DNA from: Verrucomicrobia bacterium UBA1200
GTDB lineage: Bacteria > Verrucomicrobiota > Kiritimatiellia > RFP12 > UBA1067
NCBI GenBank assembly: GCA_002309765.1
Contig: DBXY01000036.1
Coordinates: 62,928 to 70,724, forward strand
Direction of reading: 5' to 3'
Length of the DNA stretch: 7,797 nt
Both the position numbers and the translations under genes were made by a program. Below are positions 1 to 5,631 of this stretch, one piece after another. Position 1 is the first letter of the stretch. The number at the start of each line of letters is the position of its first letter. The notes beneath the pieces are model-generated. The model was not told where the DNA came from, searched no databases, and worked only from the letters and a program-made list of their open reading frames with translations.

Positions 1-2108
1 AACACGCCATCGCCCATATCGAGGAGTCGCTGCAGGGCAGGGTGTTCGACTCCGCGATCCGCTATTTCGCCATCAAGGTGTTTGAGCGCGACCAGAAAAT
101 TATAGAATCGATCGGCCTTGACGCCGACACGCTTGAACACATCGAGGAGCACATTAAGGACTGCGAGAAAGAGTTGGACGATGACTCGGAATCGATTATC
201 ACCAACCAGCGTTACGAGTTCATCAAGAACTTGATGGACAAGTCGCTCACCAAGAGCGAGAAACGCCGCGGCCGGGTTACTATGTCGGACAAGATCGACC
301 GTATTGTCACGAACCGTATTTTGGCGCTCCCGATCTTTATTCTGTCGCTCTGCGTCATGTGGTGGCTCGCGGTCGCGGAGAAAGGACCGGGCACGATTCT
401 AACCGATTGGGCCAATGACGGCTTCCTTGGCGACGGTTGGCACCTGCCGTTCACCACCCATGAATGTAAAGTGGACGGCAAGTACAAGGGCATGGAGTTT
501 GAAGAAGCCCAGGGCGTGTTCGCCAAGCAGGATGCTTCGGTGTCCGCTTGGCAGGATGCCTACAAAGAGGCATATAACGCCAAGAACGGAGAGGATTCTT
601 ACGACAAGGCGCTCGAAGCGTTCAACGAAAAGGCGAAGGCTGACTTTAAGCCAGAAAACAAAGATGACGGGTTTGAAGCGTCCGAGTTTGAAGTGCTTGA
701 CGAGTCAATCGCCGCATCGGTGGTAGCAAAGGATGTTTTCGTCGAGGACGAAGAGACCGGCGAGCCGGTGGCTAAAGAGTGCGATTGCGAGAAATGCGCC
801 AAGGGCGGCGAGGAGTGTGAAGGCTGCGGTTGCGGCTGTGGCGAGCCAGAACTTTGGGATGTCGATTACGCGGCATATAAGGCGGCAAGCGAATGGGAGG
901 AGCCAGATCCGTCTAAATTCGGCGTGTGGGTGCCCGGAATCGGTGCTTTAATCGGCGAAGCCCTTGAAAAGGCCGGCGTAAGTGATACGGTGGCGAGTTT
1001 GGTCAACGATGGCGCTTGGGGCGGCGTTGCAACGGTGCTTGGTTTCGTTCCGGTCATTTTCATCGTGTTCCTGTTCCTAGCCTTTCTTGAGGATTGCGGA
1101 TACATGGCGCGCGTTGCGTTTATCATGGACCGCCTATTCCGGAAATTCGGTTTGTCCGGTAAGTCCTTTATCCCGATGATCGTCGGCAAGGGATGCGGGG
1201 TTCCGGCAGTGATGGCCGCCCGTACCATCGAGAACGAACGCGACCGGCGCATGACGATCATTCTCGCGACGTTCATTCCGTGTGGCGCGAAGACGGTGAT
1301 TATCGCCATGTTCTCCGCGTTGTTCTTCCGCGAGCAGTGGTACATTGCCGCGCTCATGGATGTCGTTGGTATCGCGATTATCGTCCTTGGCGGCATCGCG
1401 CTCAAGAAGACGCGCGTATTCGCGGGCGAGGCGGCTCCGTTTGTAATGGAGCTTCCCGCGTACCACATGCCGACCATTAGCGGCATATGGCACCACACCT
1501 GGAACCGCCTGAAGGCCTATATGTTAAAGGCCGGCCTCATCATCTTCCCGGCGTGCGTGTTCCTTTGGTTCATCATGCACTTTGACTGGTCGTTCACGCT
1601 CCTGTCGGACGAAGAGATCGAGCGGTCGATTCTGCACGACATGGGCAGCTGGATCGCTTGGTTCTTCGCTCCGCTCGGCTTTGGCACATGGCAGGGTGCT
1701 GCGGCGTCCGTCTCGGCGGAAATCGCAAAAGAGCAGGCGACCGCAACACTGGGGCTGGTGGCCGCCAACATGGAAGGCGCATCAACGGCGGTACACATTC
1801 AGAATCTGTTCGCGTCGATGAGCAGCTTCCCGAAACTCGCGGCGCTTTCGTTCATGCTCTTCAACCTCTTCGTTCCGCCGTGCATGGTCGCGATCGCGGT
1901 CACTTTCCGCGAGATGGGTTCGAAGGCTTGGGGTTGGTTCGCGGTCGGTTTCCAGCTGTTTGTCGGTTACGCGCTCGCCTTGAGCGTCTATCAGATCGGC
2001 ATGCTTTCCTCCGGCGGCGGATTCGGCTTTTGGACCGCTATCGCCATTCTCGTCGATTTGTTCTGCCTATGGGCGATTTTCCGTCCGGCGTCGAAAGGAG
2101 CGGAATAG
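1..2108 (+). CDS. feoB: Ferrous iron transport protein B (FeoB), 5'-partial
   Basis: FeoB is the inner-membrane Fe(II) permease whose N-terminal GTPase domain drives or gates uptake. The frame is open from base 3 and the GTG at 42 is only an internal Val, so the GTPase domain lies upstream of the window. Numbering from that GTG, residues 1-75 are the end of the cytoplasmic helical region (RYFAIKVFE). DRIVTNRILALPIFI then leads into the first membrane helix (about 93-111). The first gate motif is GCGVPAVMAARTI at 384-396, followed by FIPCGAK at 411-417. PFVMELPAYHMPT (466-478) and the second gate FVPPCMV (610-616) are typical of the family. Two oddities are visible. The first gate reads G-K-G-C-G-V-P where my memory of E. 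coli FeoB is G-F-G-C-N-V-P. The loop after helix 1 is about 150 residues longer than usual and Cys-rich (separate entry). The next gene starts one base after the stop. Family assignment is secure; the effect of the insert is unknown. Confidence 0.97.
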   Translation, partial: HAIAHIEESLQGRVFDSAIRYFAIKVFERDQKIIESIGLDADTLEHIEEHIKDCEKELDDDSESIITNQRYEFIKNLMDKSLTKSEKRRGRVTMSDKIDRIVTNRILALPIFILSLCVMWWLAVAEKGPGTILTDWANDGFLGDGWHLPFTTHECKVDGKYKGMEFEEAQGVFAKQDASVSAWQDAYKEAYNAKNGEDSYDKALEAFNEKAKADFKPENKDDGFEASEFEVLDESIAASVVAKDVFVEDEETGEPVAKECDCEKCAKGGEECEGCGCGCGEPELWDVDYAAYKAASEWEEPDPSKFGVWVPGIGALIGEALEKAGVSDTVASLVNDGAWGGVATVLGFVPVIFIVFLFLAFLEDCGYMARVAFIMDRLFRKFGLSGKSFIPMIVGKGCGVPAVMAARTIENERDRRMTIILATFIPCGAKTVIIAMFSALFFREQWYIAALMDVVGIAIIVLGGIALKKTRVFAGEAAPFVMELPAYHMPTISGIWHHTWNRLKAYMLKAGLIIFPACVFLWFIMHFDWSFTLLSDEEIERSILHDMGSWIAWFFAPLGFGTWQGAAASVSAEIAKEQATATLGLVAANMEGASTAVHIQNLFASMSSFPKLAALSFMLFNLFVPPCMVAIAVTFREMGSKAWGWFAVGFQLFVGYALALSVYQIGMLSSGGGFGFWTAIAILVDLFCLWAIFRPASKGAE
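435..911 (+). other. Acidic, Cys-rich insert in the first external loop of FeoB
   Basis: Residues about 132-290 of the visible FeoB separate helix 1 from helix 2. In ordinary FeoB this loop is about 50-60 residues; here roughly 210 residues separate the two helices. The insert is rich in Glu, Asp, Lys and Ala, which suggests a soluble, partly helical domain. It contains a cysteine cluster at bases 780-839 with pattern CxCxxC-x6-CxxCxCxC (C247, C249, C252, C259, C262, C264, C266). By the usual FeoB topology (GTPase domain inside, helix 1 crossing outward) the loop should face the periplasm. Binding of Fe(II) or another soft metal is a reasonable inference from the spacing, but no known domain was recognised. 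Confidence 0.75.
2094..2100 (+). promoter_or_regulatory. Shine-Dalgarno site for the FeoB-associated gene
   Basis: AAAGGAG lies inside the last codons of feoB, nine bases before the ATG at 2110. Because the site is within the feoB coding end and the two genes are separated by one base, translation of the small gene is probably coupled to feoB. Confidence 0.8.
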
Positions 2109-2109
2109 C

Positions 2110-2277
2110 ATGAACTTGGCATCGGTTCTGGTTATCGCGGTGATTGTCGCGTTTGCTGCGCTGTCGGTGTGGCGCTGTCTTAAAAAAGGCGCACCATGTT
2201 CCTGCGGATGCGACGGGGAAGAGTGCGCCTGCTGCCACGGCGGTAAAGGATGTTCCTGCCACGGCGATGATAAATAG
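2110..2277 (+). CDS. FeoB-associated Cys-rich membrane protein
   Basis: This 55-residue protein has one predicted membrane helix at residues 4-22 (LASVLVIAVIVAFAALSVW), a basic flank (R-C-L-K-K) and a tail packed with cysteines. The tail has ten of them, at 30, 32, 34, 39, 41, 42, 48 and 50 plus C23 in the flank and its neighbours, with two histidines (43 and 51). Size, topology and position directly after feoB match the FeoB-associated Cys-rich membrane protein family (Pfam 'FeoB_associated'). That family is thought to act with FeoB, perhaps receiving iron on the inner face, although its role is not proven. By the positive-inside rule the Cys tail is cytoplasmic. The start is supported by AAAGGAG nine bases upstream and by the one-base gap to feoB. 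The gene is short enough to be missed by a 60-codon cutoff. Confidence 0.9.
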   Translation: MNLASVLVIAVIVAFAALSVWRCLKKGAPCSCGCDGEECACCHGGKGCSCHGDDK

Positions 2278-2284
2278 TTGGTCC

Positions 2285-2353
2285 GTTTGACGGTTTGACG
2301 GTTAGGCTTGTCCACCGAAGCCTTGGCTAAGGAGGATGGTTTGACGGTTTGAC
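2285..2353. repeat. Direct repeat of tandem GTTTGACG units flanking a hairpin
   Basis: The 15-base string GTTTGACGGTTTGAC occurs exactly at 2285-2299 and again at 2339-2353. Each copy is two 8-base GTTTGACG-type units in tandem. The two copies are 54 bases apart and bracket the hairpin at 2311-2336, so the whole resembles a small composite repeat element. Confidence 0.85.
2311..2336. repeat. Imperfect hairpin between the direct repeats
   Basis: The segment TCCACCGAAGCC-TT-GGCTAAGGAGGA folds on itself. TCC pairs with GGA, then CC with GG, then AGCC with GGCT around a TT loop, with internal mismatches. The sequence resembles hairpin repeats I recall as dispersed in PVC-type genomes; that recollection is unverified. 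No U-run follows, so it is not a classic terminator. Confidence 0.65.
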
Positions 2354-2361
2354 CTTGGTTG

Positions 2362-2451
2362 AATGTTGCCAGTGTTGCCAGTTGCCAATGCCAATGTTGC
2401 CAATTTGGGATTGGTAATTGGTACTGGCAACATTTTCACATTGGCAACATT
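2362..2451. repeat. Nested inverted-repeat cluster (TTGCCA / TGGCAA)
   Basis: Two perfect 12-base inverted pairs interleave here. AATGTTGCCAGT (2362-2373) is the reverse complement of 2423-2434, and AATGTTGCCAAT (2393-2404) is the reverse complement of 2440-2451. A further CCAATT/AATTGG pair (2400-2405 with 2416-2421) sits in the centre, and extra TTGCCA copies fall between. The arms are near-identical, so alternative foldings are possible. Function is unknown; a dispersed repeat or a regulator-binding array are both possible. Confidence 0.8.
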
Positions 2452-2481
2452 TCCGCAACGCCGCCGGTTTTTTAAATCTGT

Positions 2482-2510
2482 TTGCCTTTCTGCCGAATAT
2501 TTGCTAAATT
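2482..2510 (+). promoter_or_regulatory. Probable sigma70-type promoter for the aquaporin gene
   Basis: TTGCCT (2482-2487) and TAAATT (2505-2510) are 17 bases apart. Each matches four of six consensus bases, in a locally AT-rich patch of an otherwise GC-rich sequence. This would give a leader of roughly 90 bases before the ATG at 2610. It is a prediction by eye only. Confidence 0.5.
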
Positions 2511-2572
2511 ATTGTTGTCAGCCTAAAGGCAGGGTGTATTTTTTGCTTGTCTGGTGTATGTGCCGGACGCGG

Positions 2573-2586
2573 GCGCGGTTACGCGC
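2573..2586 (+). promoter_or_regulatory. Small GC hairpin in the aquaporin leader
   Basis: GCGCG-GTTA-CGCGC is a perfect five-pair stem with a four-base loop, ending nine bases before the GAGGG ribosome site at 2596-2600. It could modulate translation, but the stem is short and may be chance in a GC-rich stretch. Confidence 0.35.
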
Positions 2587-2609
2587 TAAACGAAAGAGGG
2601 AAAGAGGGT

Positions 2610-3428
2610 ATGGATAAGAGAAGTTTTTTGGGTGAGTTTTTAGGAACGTTTATTCTGACGCTTTTTGGCTGTTCCTCTGTGGCGTGCGCCGTGCTTTTCG
2701 GCGAATACGGCAGCATCTTCCAGATCGGTTTGGTGTGGGGATTAGGCGTGTCGCTGGCGGTTTACATGACGCGTTACCTTTCCTGCGCTCATCTCAATCC
2801 GGCGGTTTCGGTGGCGATGGTGCTGGCGGGCCGGATGAAGGCGAAAAAGCTTCCGTGTTATTTGGTGGCGCAGCTCTTGGGCGCGTTGGTGGCGGGACTC
2901 GCGCTTTACGGGCTTTTCTCGGCTTCGATCGCGCATTACGAACAGATCCACAACATAGTGCGCGGGACGGCGGCCAGCGTGGATACGGCGCGAATGTTCG
3001 GCGAGTTCTATCCCAATCCCGGTGATTCGGCGGCGGTTGTATCGATGCCGCTGGCCATCGCCGCCGAGGCGTTCGGAACTTTCCTGCTGGTGCTGATCAT
3101 CTTCTTCCTGACGGAAGGTTGCAACGTGGGCCGGCCGAGCGAGCCGTTGCAGCCGCTATTCGTCGGGTTGACGGTCGCCTCGATTATTTTCTTCATCGCG
3201 CCGTTGACGCAGGCCGGCCTCAATCCCGCCCGCGACTTCGGACCGCGCGCGGTGGCGTATTTTTGCGGCTGGGGCAAAGCGGCTTTGCCGGATACTGTCG
3301 GCGGTTGGTTCTGGGTTTATGTACTGGGACCGATCGGCGGCGGTGTGGTGGCTGCCGGAGTCTTCCGGTTCATTGTCGAGCCGGTGTTGGTCGCGAAGAA
3401 CAAAGCGGACGGATGCTGCTGCAAATAG
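2610..3428 (+). CDS. Aquaporin / aquaglyceroporin-like MIP family channel
   Basis: This 272-residue protein is a six-helix channel for water, glycerol or similar small neutral solutes in the cytoplasmic membrane. Both pore signatures are present: HLNPAVS (NPA at 63-65) and GLNPARDFGPR (NPA at 205-207). Asp209 after NPAR is the residue typical of glycerol-type channels rather than strict water channels. Aligning by eye to E. coli GlpF, the selectivity filter would be Trp43, Ile193, Ala202 and Arg208. GlpF has Trp, Gly, Phe, Arg, so this filter looks more like the W-V-A-R of plant NIP channels. The C-terminus ends in three cysteines and a lysine, on the cytoplasmic side. ATG 2610 is chosen over the in-frame ATG at 2547 because GAGGG at 2596-2600 lies nine bases before it and the helix-1 sequence (FLGEFLGTFILTLFG) starts directly after it. 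The CobW-type gene follows after 65 bases, so the two are probably cotranscribed. The transported solute cannot be fixed from sequence. Confidence 0.94.
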   Translation: MDKRSFLGEFLGTFILTLFGCSSVACAVLFGEYGSIFQIGLVWGLGVSLAVYMTRYLSCAHLNPAVSVAMVLAGRMKAKKLPCYLVAQLLGALVAGLALYGLFSASIAHYEQIHNIVRGTAASVDTARMFGEFYPNPGDSAAVVSMPLAIAAEAFGTFLLVLIIFFLTEGCNVGRPSEPLQPLFVGLTVASIIFFIAPLTQAGLNPARDFGPRAVAYFCGWGKAALPDTVGGWFWVYVLGPIGGGVVAAGVFRFIVEPVLVAKNKADGCCCK

Positions 3429-3493
3429 CCGCCGTTTGCCGTCGGATTTTTCAGTGAGGTTTCGGGGGGTGGAAATAAAGAGAGGACAAACAG

Positions 3494-4588
3494 ATGAATC
3501 AAACGCAGCTTATTTTAGTCGGCGGATTTCTTGGCGCGGGTAAGACCACGCTGATCGAGTGCGTGGCGCGGCGGTTGGCGGAACAGGGAAAGCGTATCGG
3601 GCTGATCACCAATGACCAGGCGACCGGACTTGTCGACAGCCAGTTGCTCCGGCAGGGGGCTTGGACGGTGGCCGAGGTCGCCGGAAGTTGTTTCTGCTGT
3701 AATTTCAACGGCTTCATCGACGCGGTAAAGAAAGTGGGGGGTGAGAATCGGGCGGATGTCATCTTGGCGGAACCGGTGGGCAGCTGCGCCGATCTTTCGG
3801 CGACGATTCTCCAGCCGCTGAAGCAGTATTGGAAGAGTGAGGTGCGGGTGTCACCTTTTACGGTGTTGGCCGATCCCGCGCGGCTTGCGGCGATCCTGAA
3901 GGGTGAAAACGGCGGACTGCACGAGGACGCGGCATATATTTATCGTAAACAGCTGGAGGAGAGCGACCTTATTCTCATCACGAAAATCGACACCCTTACG
4001 CCCGAGGCATTGGAAAACCTGAAGGCGGAGACCGTCGCGGCCTTTCCGGCGAGCCGGGTAATGGCCGTCAGCGCGCTTCAGAATGTGGGGATTGACGCTT
4101 GGTTGGACGATCTCGCGGAGCATACCGATGCGGGAACGCGGCTACTGATGATTGATTACGACCGTTACGCGCACGGCGAGGCGGTCCTGGGATGGTTGAA
4201 CGGCGCCATCCGTCTGCAGGGCGCGGAATGCGATGGAAACGCGTTGCTGGCCGAGCTGATGAACGCGCTTCAGGACCGCATTGCGGCGGGGAATTTCCGT
4301 GTCGGCCATGTGAAGGCGATTGTCGAAAACGGCGTTCAGTATGCAGTCGGGAATATCACGGGAACCGTCGGGGCGCTCACCTTCCGCGGGGATGCAGGGA
4401 CGGGTGACGACCTGCGCTTGACGATCAACGCCCGGGTAGAGTGTTCGCCCGAACGGCTCGACGAGTTGGTTCGAAGTGCGCTGGACGCGGCCATCGCCGA
4501 CAAGCACGCTTTCGATATCCTCGAATGGCGTTATCTGCAACCCGGACGCCCCAATCCCACTTACCGTTTCGATCAGGTCGTGGGTTGA
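3494..4588 (+). CDS. CobW/COG0523-type G3E GTPase (putative metallochaperone)
   Basis: This 364-residue cytoplasmic P-loop GTPase belongs to the G3E group (CobW, YjiA, ZigA, UreG, HypB relatives), whose members deliver metals to enzymes or cofactors. Visible motifs are the Walker A GGFLGAGKTT at 10-19, the COG0523 hallmark CxCC as CFCC at 66-69, a Walker B/switch region DVILAEPVGSC at 88-98, the guanine-specifying TKID at 163-166 and a G5-like SA at 193-194. The switch sequence EPVGSC differs from the E-S/T-S-G form I expect in YjiA-like members and adds a cysteine (C98) close to the presumed metal site. There is no His-rich stretch as in many Zn-linked members. The C-terminal half (about 210-364) is only loosely CobW_C-like. 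The start has GAGGA at 3482-3486, seven bases upstream. The client metal and enzyme are unknown; neighbours do not settle it, although the feo genes nearby make iron or cobalt worth testing. Confidence 0.92.
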   Translation: MNQTQLILVGGFLGAGKTTLIECVARRLAEQGKRIGLITNDQATGLVDSQLLRQGAWTVAEVAGSCFCCNFNGFIDAVKKVGGENRADVILAEPVGSCADLSATILQPLKQYWKSEVRVSPFTVLADPARLAAILKGENGGLHEDAAYIYRKQLEESDLILITKIDTLTPEALENLKAETVAAFPASRVMAVSALQNVGIDAWLDDLAEHTDAGTRLLMIDYDRYAHGEAVLGWLNGAIRLQGAECDGNALLAELMNALQDRIAAGNFRVGHVKAIVENGVQYAVGNITGTVGALTFRGDAGTGDDLRLTINARVECSPERLDELVRSALDAAIADKHAFDILEWRYLQPGRPNPTYRFDQVVG

Positions 4589-4622
4589 AAAGTGCCAAGA
4601 ACGAGGCATGTATTCCGCATAA

Positions 4623-4630
4623 AAAGGAGG
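4623..4630 (+). promoter_or_regulatory. Strong Shine-Dalgarno site deciding the isomerase start
   Basis: AAAGGAGG lies nine bases before ATG 4640. It favours that start over the in-frame ATG at 4592, which has no ribosome site and would put 16 residues ahead of the twin-arginine signal. Confidence 0.85.
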
Positions 4631-4639
4631 ACTAGACAC

Positions 4640-5527
4640 ATGAACACCAGCCGCCGTGGCTTCTGCGTACTCGGCCTTGCCGCTTCCGCCTACTTTGCAA
4701 CACGTAGCGATCTTCTGGCCGAAGTCGCCAAGTGCCGTTCCGAATACAACGGCATTAAGGTCGGGTGCATCACCTATTCGTATCGCTCGTATGCGCCGGC
4801 GATTACGCCGCAGGACATCATCCGCTACGCGACCGAGAGCGGACTCGGCACGCTGGAGCTGAAGGGCGAGACCATAGAGCCCTTCGTCGGAAAAGGCAAG
4901 GACTTCAGTCCCGCGAAGCTCAAGGAGCTGAGGCGGATGTTCGACGACGCGGGCATCGCTATCCACATTTGCAAGATGGGCGGTCCTGACGGCTACCGCG
5001 CGGAAATCGCACACGGGCTTGGCGCAACGTGCATCACGGGGGAGGTTCCGGATCCGACGAAGCCAGACGAACAGAAGCGCGTCGGCGAGCGCCTTGCGAA
5101 GGCGTGCGAGAAGTATGACCACTACTTCGCCTTCCACAACCACACCCAGATCGACGCGCTCACCTACGACGGCGAATGGTTTAAGGCGTCTGACCGCCTG
5201 AAGATCAACTTCGACATTGGACACTACGTCGCGGCGATGACCGACGACGCGAAGCGCTTCATCTCGCCGCTTGATTTCGTGGAGAAGTACCACGACAGGG
5301 TATTCTCGATCCACCTCAAGGACAGGACGACCAAGGCGCATGGCGCGAAGAACCTGCCGTTCGGCACGGGCGACACCCCGCTCAAGGAGCTGTTCCCGTT
5401 TCTGCAGAAGAAGGGTTACCGTCCCTACTGTGACATCGAACTAGAATACCGCGTCCCGAAGGACTCCACCGCCGCCCGCGAGGTGGGGATATGCAACGCG
5501 TACTGCCGCGCCGCATGCGGATGCTAG
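4640..5527 (+). CDS. Tat-exported sugar phosphate isomerase/epimerase-like TIM-barrel protein
   Basis: This 295-residue protein belongs to the xylose isomerase-like TIM-barrel superfamily (AP_endonuc_2 fold), whose members isomerise or epimerise sugars using a divalent metal. The N-terminus carries a twin-arginine signal, TSRRGFCVLGLAASAYFA (R5, R6 and a hydrophobic stretch), so export across the cytoplasmic membrane in folded form is predicted. Barrel landmarks follow in order: VGCITYSYR at 41-49, GLGTLELKGE at 68-77, GEVPDP at 134-139 (E135), FAFHNHT at 163-169, NFDIGHYV at 190-197, SIHLKDR at 223-229, GTGD at 242-245 and DIELEYRVP at 265-273. E135, D192, H225 and E267 are candidate metal or catalytic residues by analogy. 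Length and the closing NAYCRAA segment are normal for the family, so it is complete. It lies 51 bases after the GTPase gene with no obvious own promoter. Substrate is unknown. Annotation as an isomerase is by fold, not by proven activity. Confidence 0.9.
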   Translation: MNTSRRGFCVLGLAASAYFATRSDLLAEVAKCRSEYNGIKVGCITYSYRSYAPAITPQDIIRYATESGLGTLELKGETIEPFVGKGKDFSPAKLKELRRMFDDAGIAIHICKMGGPDGYRAEIAHGLGATCITGEVPDPTKPDEQKRVGERLAKACEKYDHYFAFHNHTQIDALTYDGEWFKASDRLKINFDIGHYVAAMTDDAKRFISPLDFVEKYHDRVFSIHLKDRTTKAHGAKNLPFGTGDTPLKELFPFLQKKGYRPYCDIELEYRVPKDSTAAREVGICNAYCRAACGC

Positions 5528-5570
5528 TCTGTTCGCATTCCATTTTAGCTCTTGGATTTGTTCGAGGTTA

Positions 5571-5595
5571 ACGCCGCTCACATCGCGAGTGGCGT
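5571..5595. terminator. Hairpin between convergent genes, possible bidirectional terminator
   Basis: ACGCCGCTCAC and GCGAGTGGCGT form an 11-position stem with one G-T pair and one A-C mismatch around an ATC loop, midway between the stops of the isomerase gene (5527) and the GH106 gene (5632). Position suits a shared terminator, but no T-run follows on either strand, so it would be a non-classical one. It could also be a dispersed repeat. Confidence 0.45.
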
Positions 5596-5631
5596 GGTCA
5601 CAGCCGTTTGTCCATTCCCTCCGGAAACGGG

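Larger units (their letters stand above)
2278..2609. other. Repeat-rich intergenic region between the feo pair and the aquaporin gene
   Basis: No credible gene is seen in these 332 bases; frames that cross it have no matching start, ribosome site or protein-like composition. The left part (about 2285-2451) is made of direct and inverted repeats. The right part is more AT-rich and holds a likely promoter and the leader of the aquaporin gene. No clear Rho-independent terminator with a U-run was found after the small Cys-rich gene. Confidence 0.75.

Noticed and set aside
866..1498. Minus-strand frame of 210 codons inside feoB
   Set aside because: Fully antisense to conserved FeoB membrane helices and gate motifs; no motif of its own.
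1658..2113. Plus-strand frame of 151 codons overlapping the feoB 3' end
   Set aside because: Arg/Gly-rich out-of-frame reading of conserved feoB sequence; no ribosome site seen.
2285..2451. CRISPR array
   Set aside because: Repeats are 8-15 bases, unevenly spaced and partly inverted, with no spacer regularity and no cas gene.
2547..2609. Upstream in-frame ATG giving the aquaporin 21 extra residues
   Set aside because: The extension is Arg/Gly-rich and unlike the family, and the ATG at 2610 has its own ribosome site.
3429..3493. Terminator between the aquaporin and GTPase genes
   Set aside because: Only weak complementarity near a short T-run (about 3448-3453); not enough to call a stem, so cotranscription is preferred.
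4592..4639. Upstream in-frame ATG for the isomerase
   Set aside because: It would place 16 basic residues before the Tat motif and lacks a ribosome site, while ATG 4640 has AAAGGAGG at ideal distance.
4142..5341. Long open frame of about 400 codons on the minus strand across the GTPase and isomerase genes
   Set aside because: It lies antisense to two well-recognised genes, has Arg/Val-rich low-information composition, and shows no family motif. It is a GC-rich shadow.
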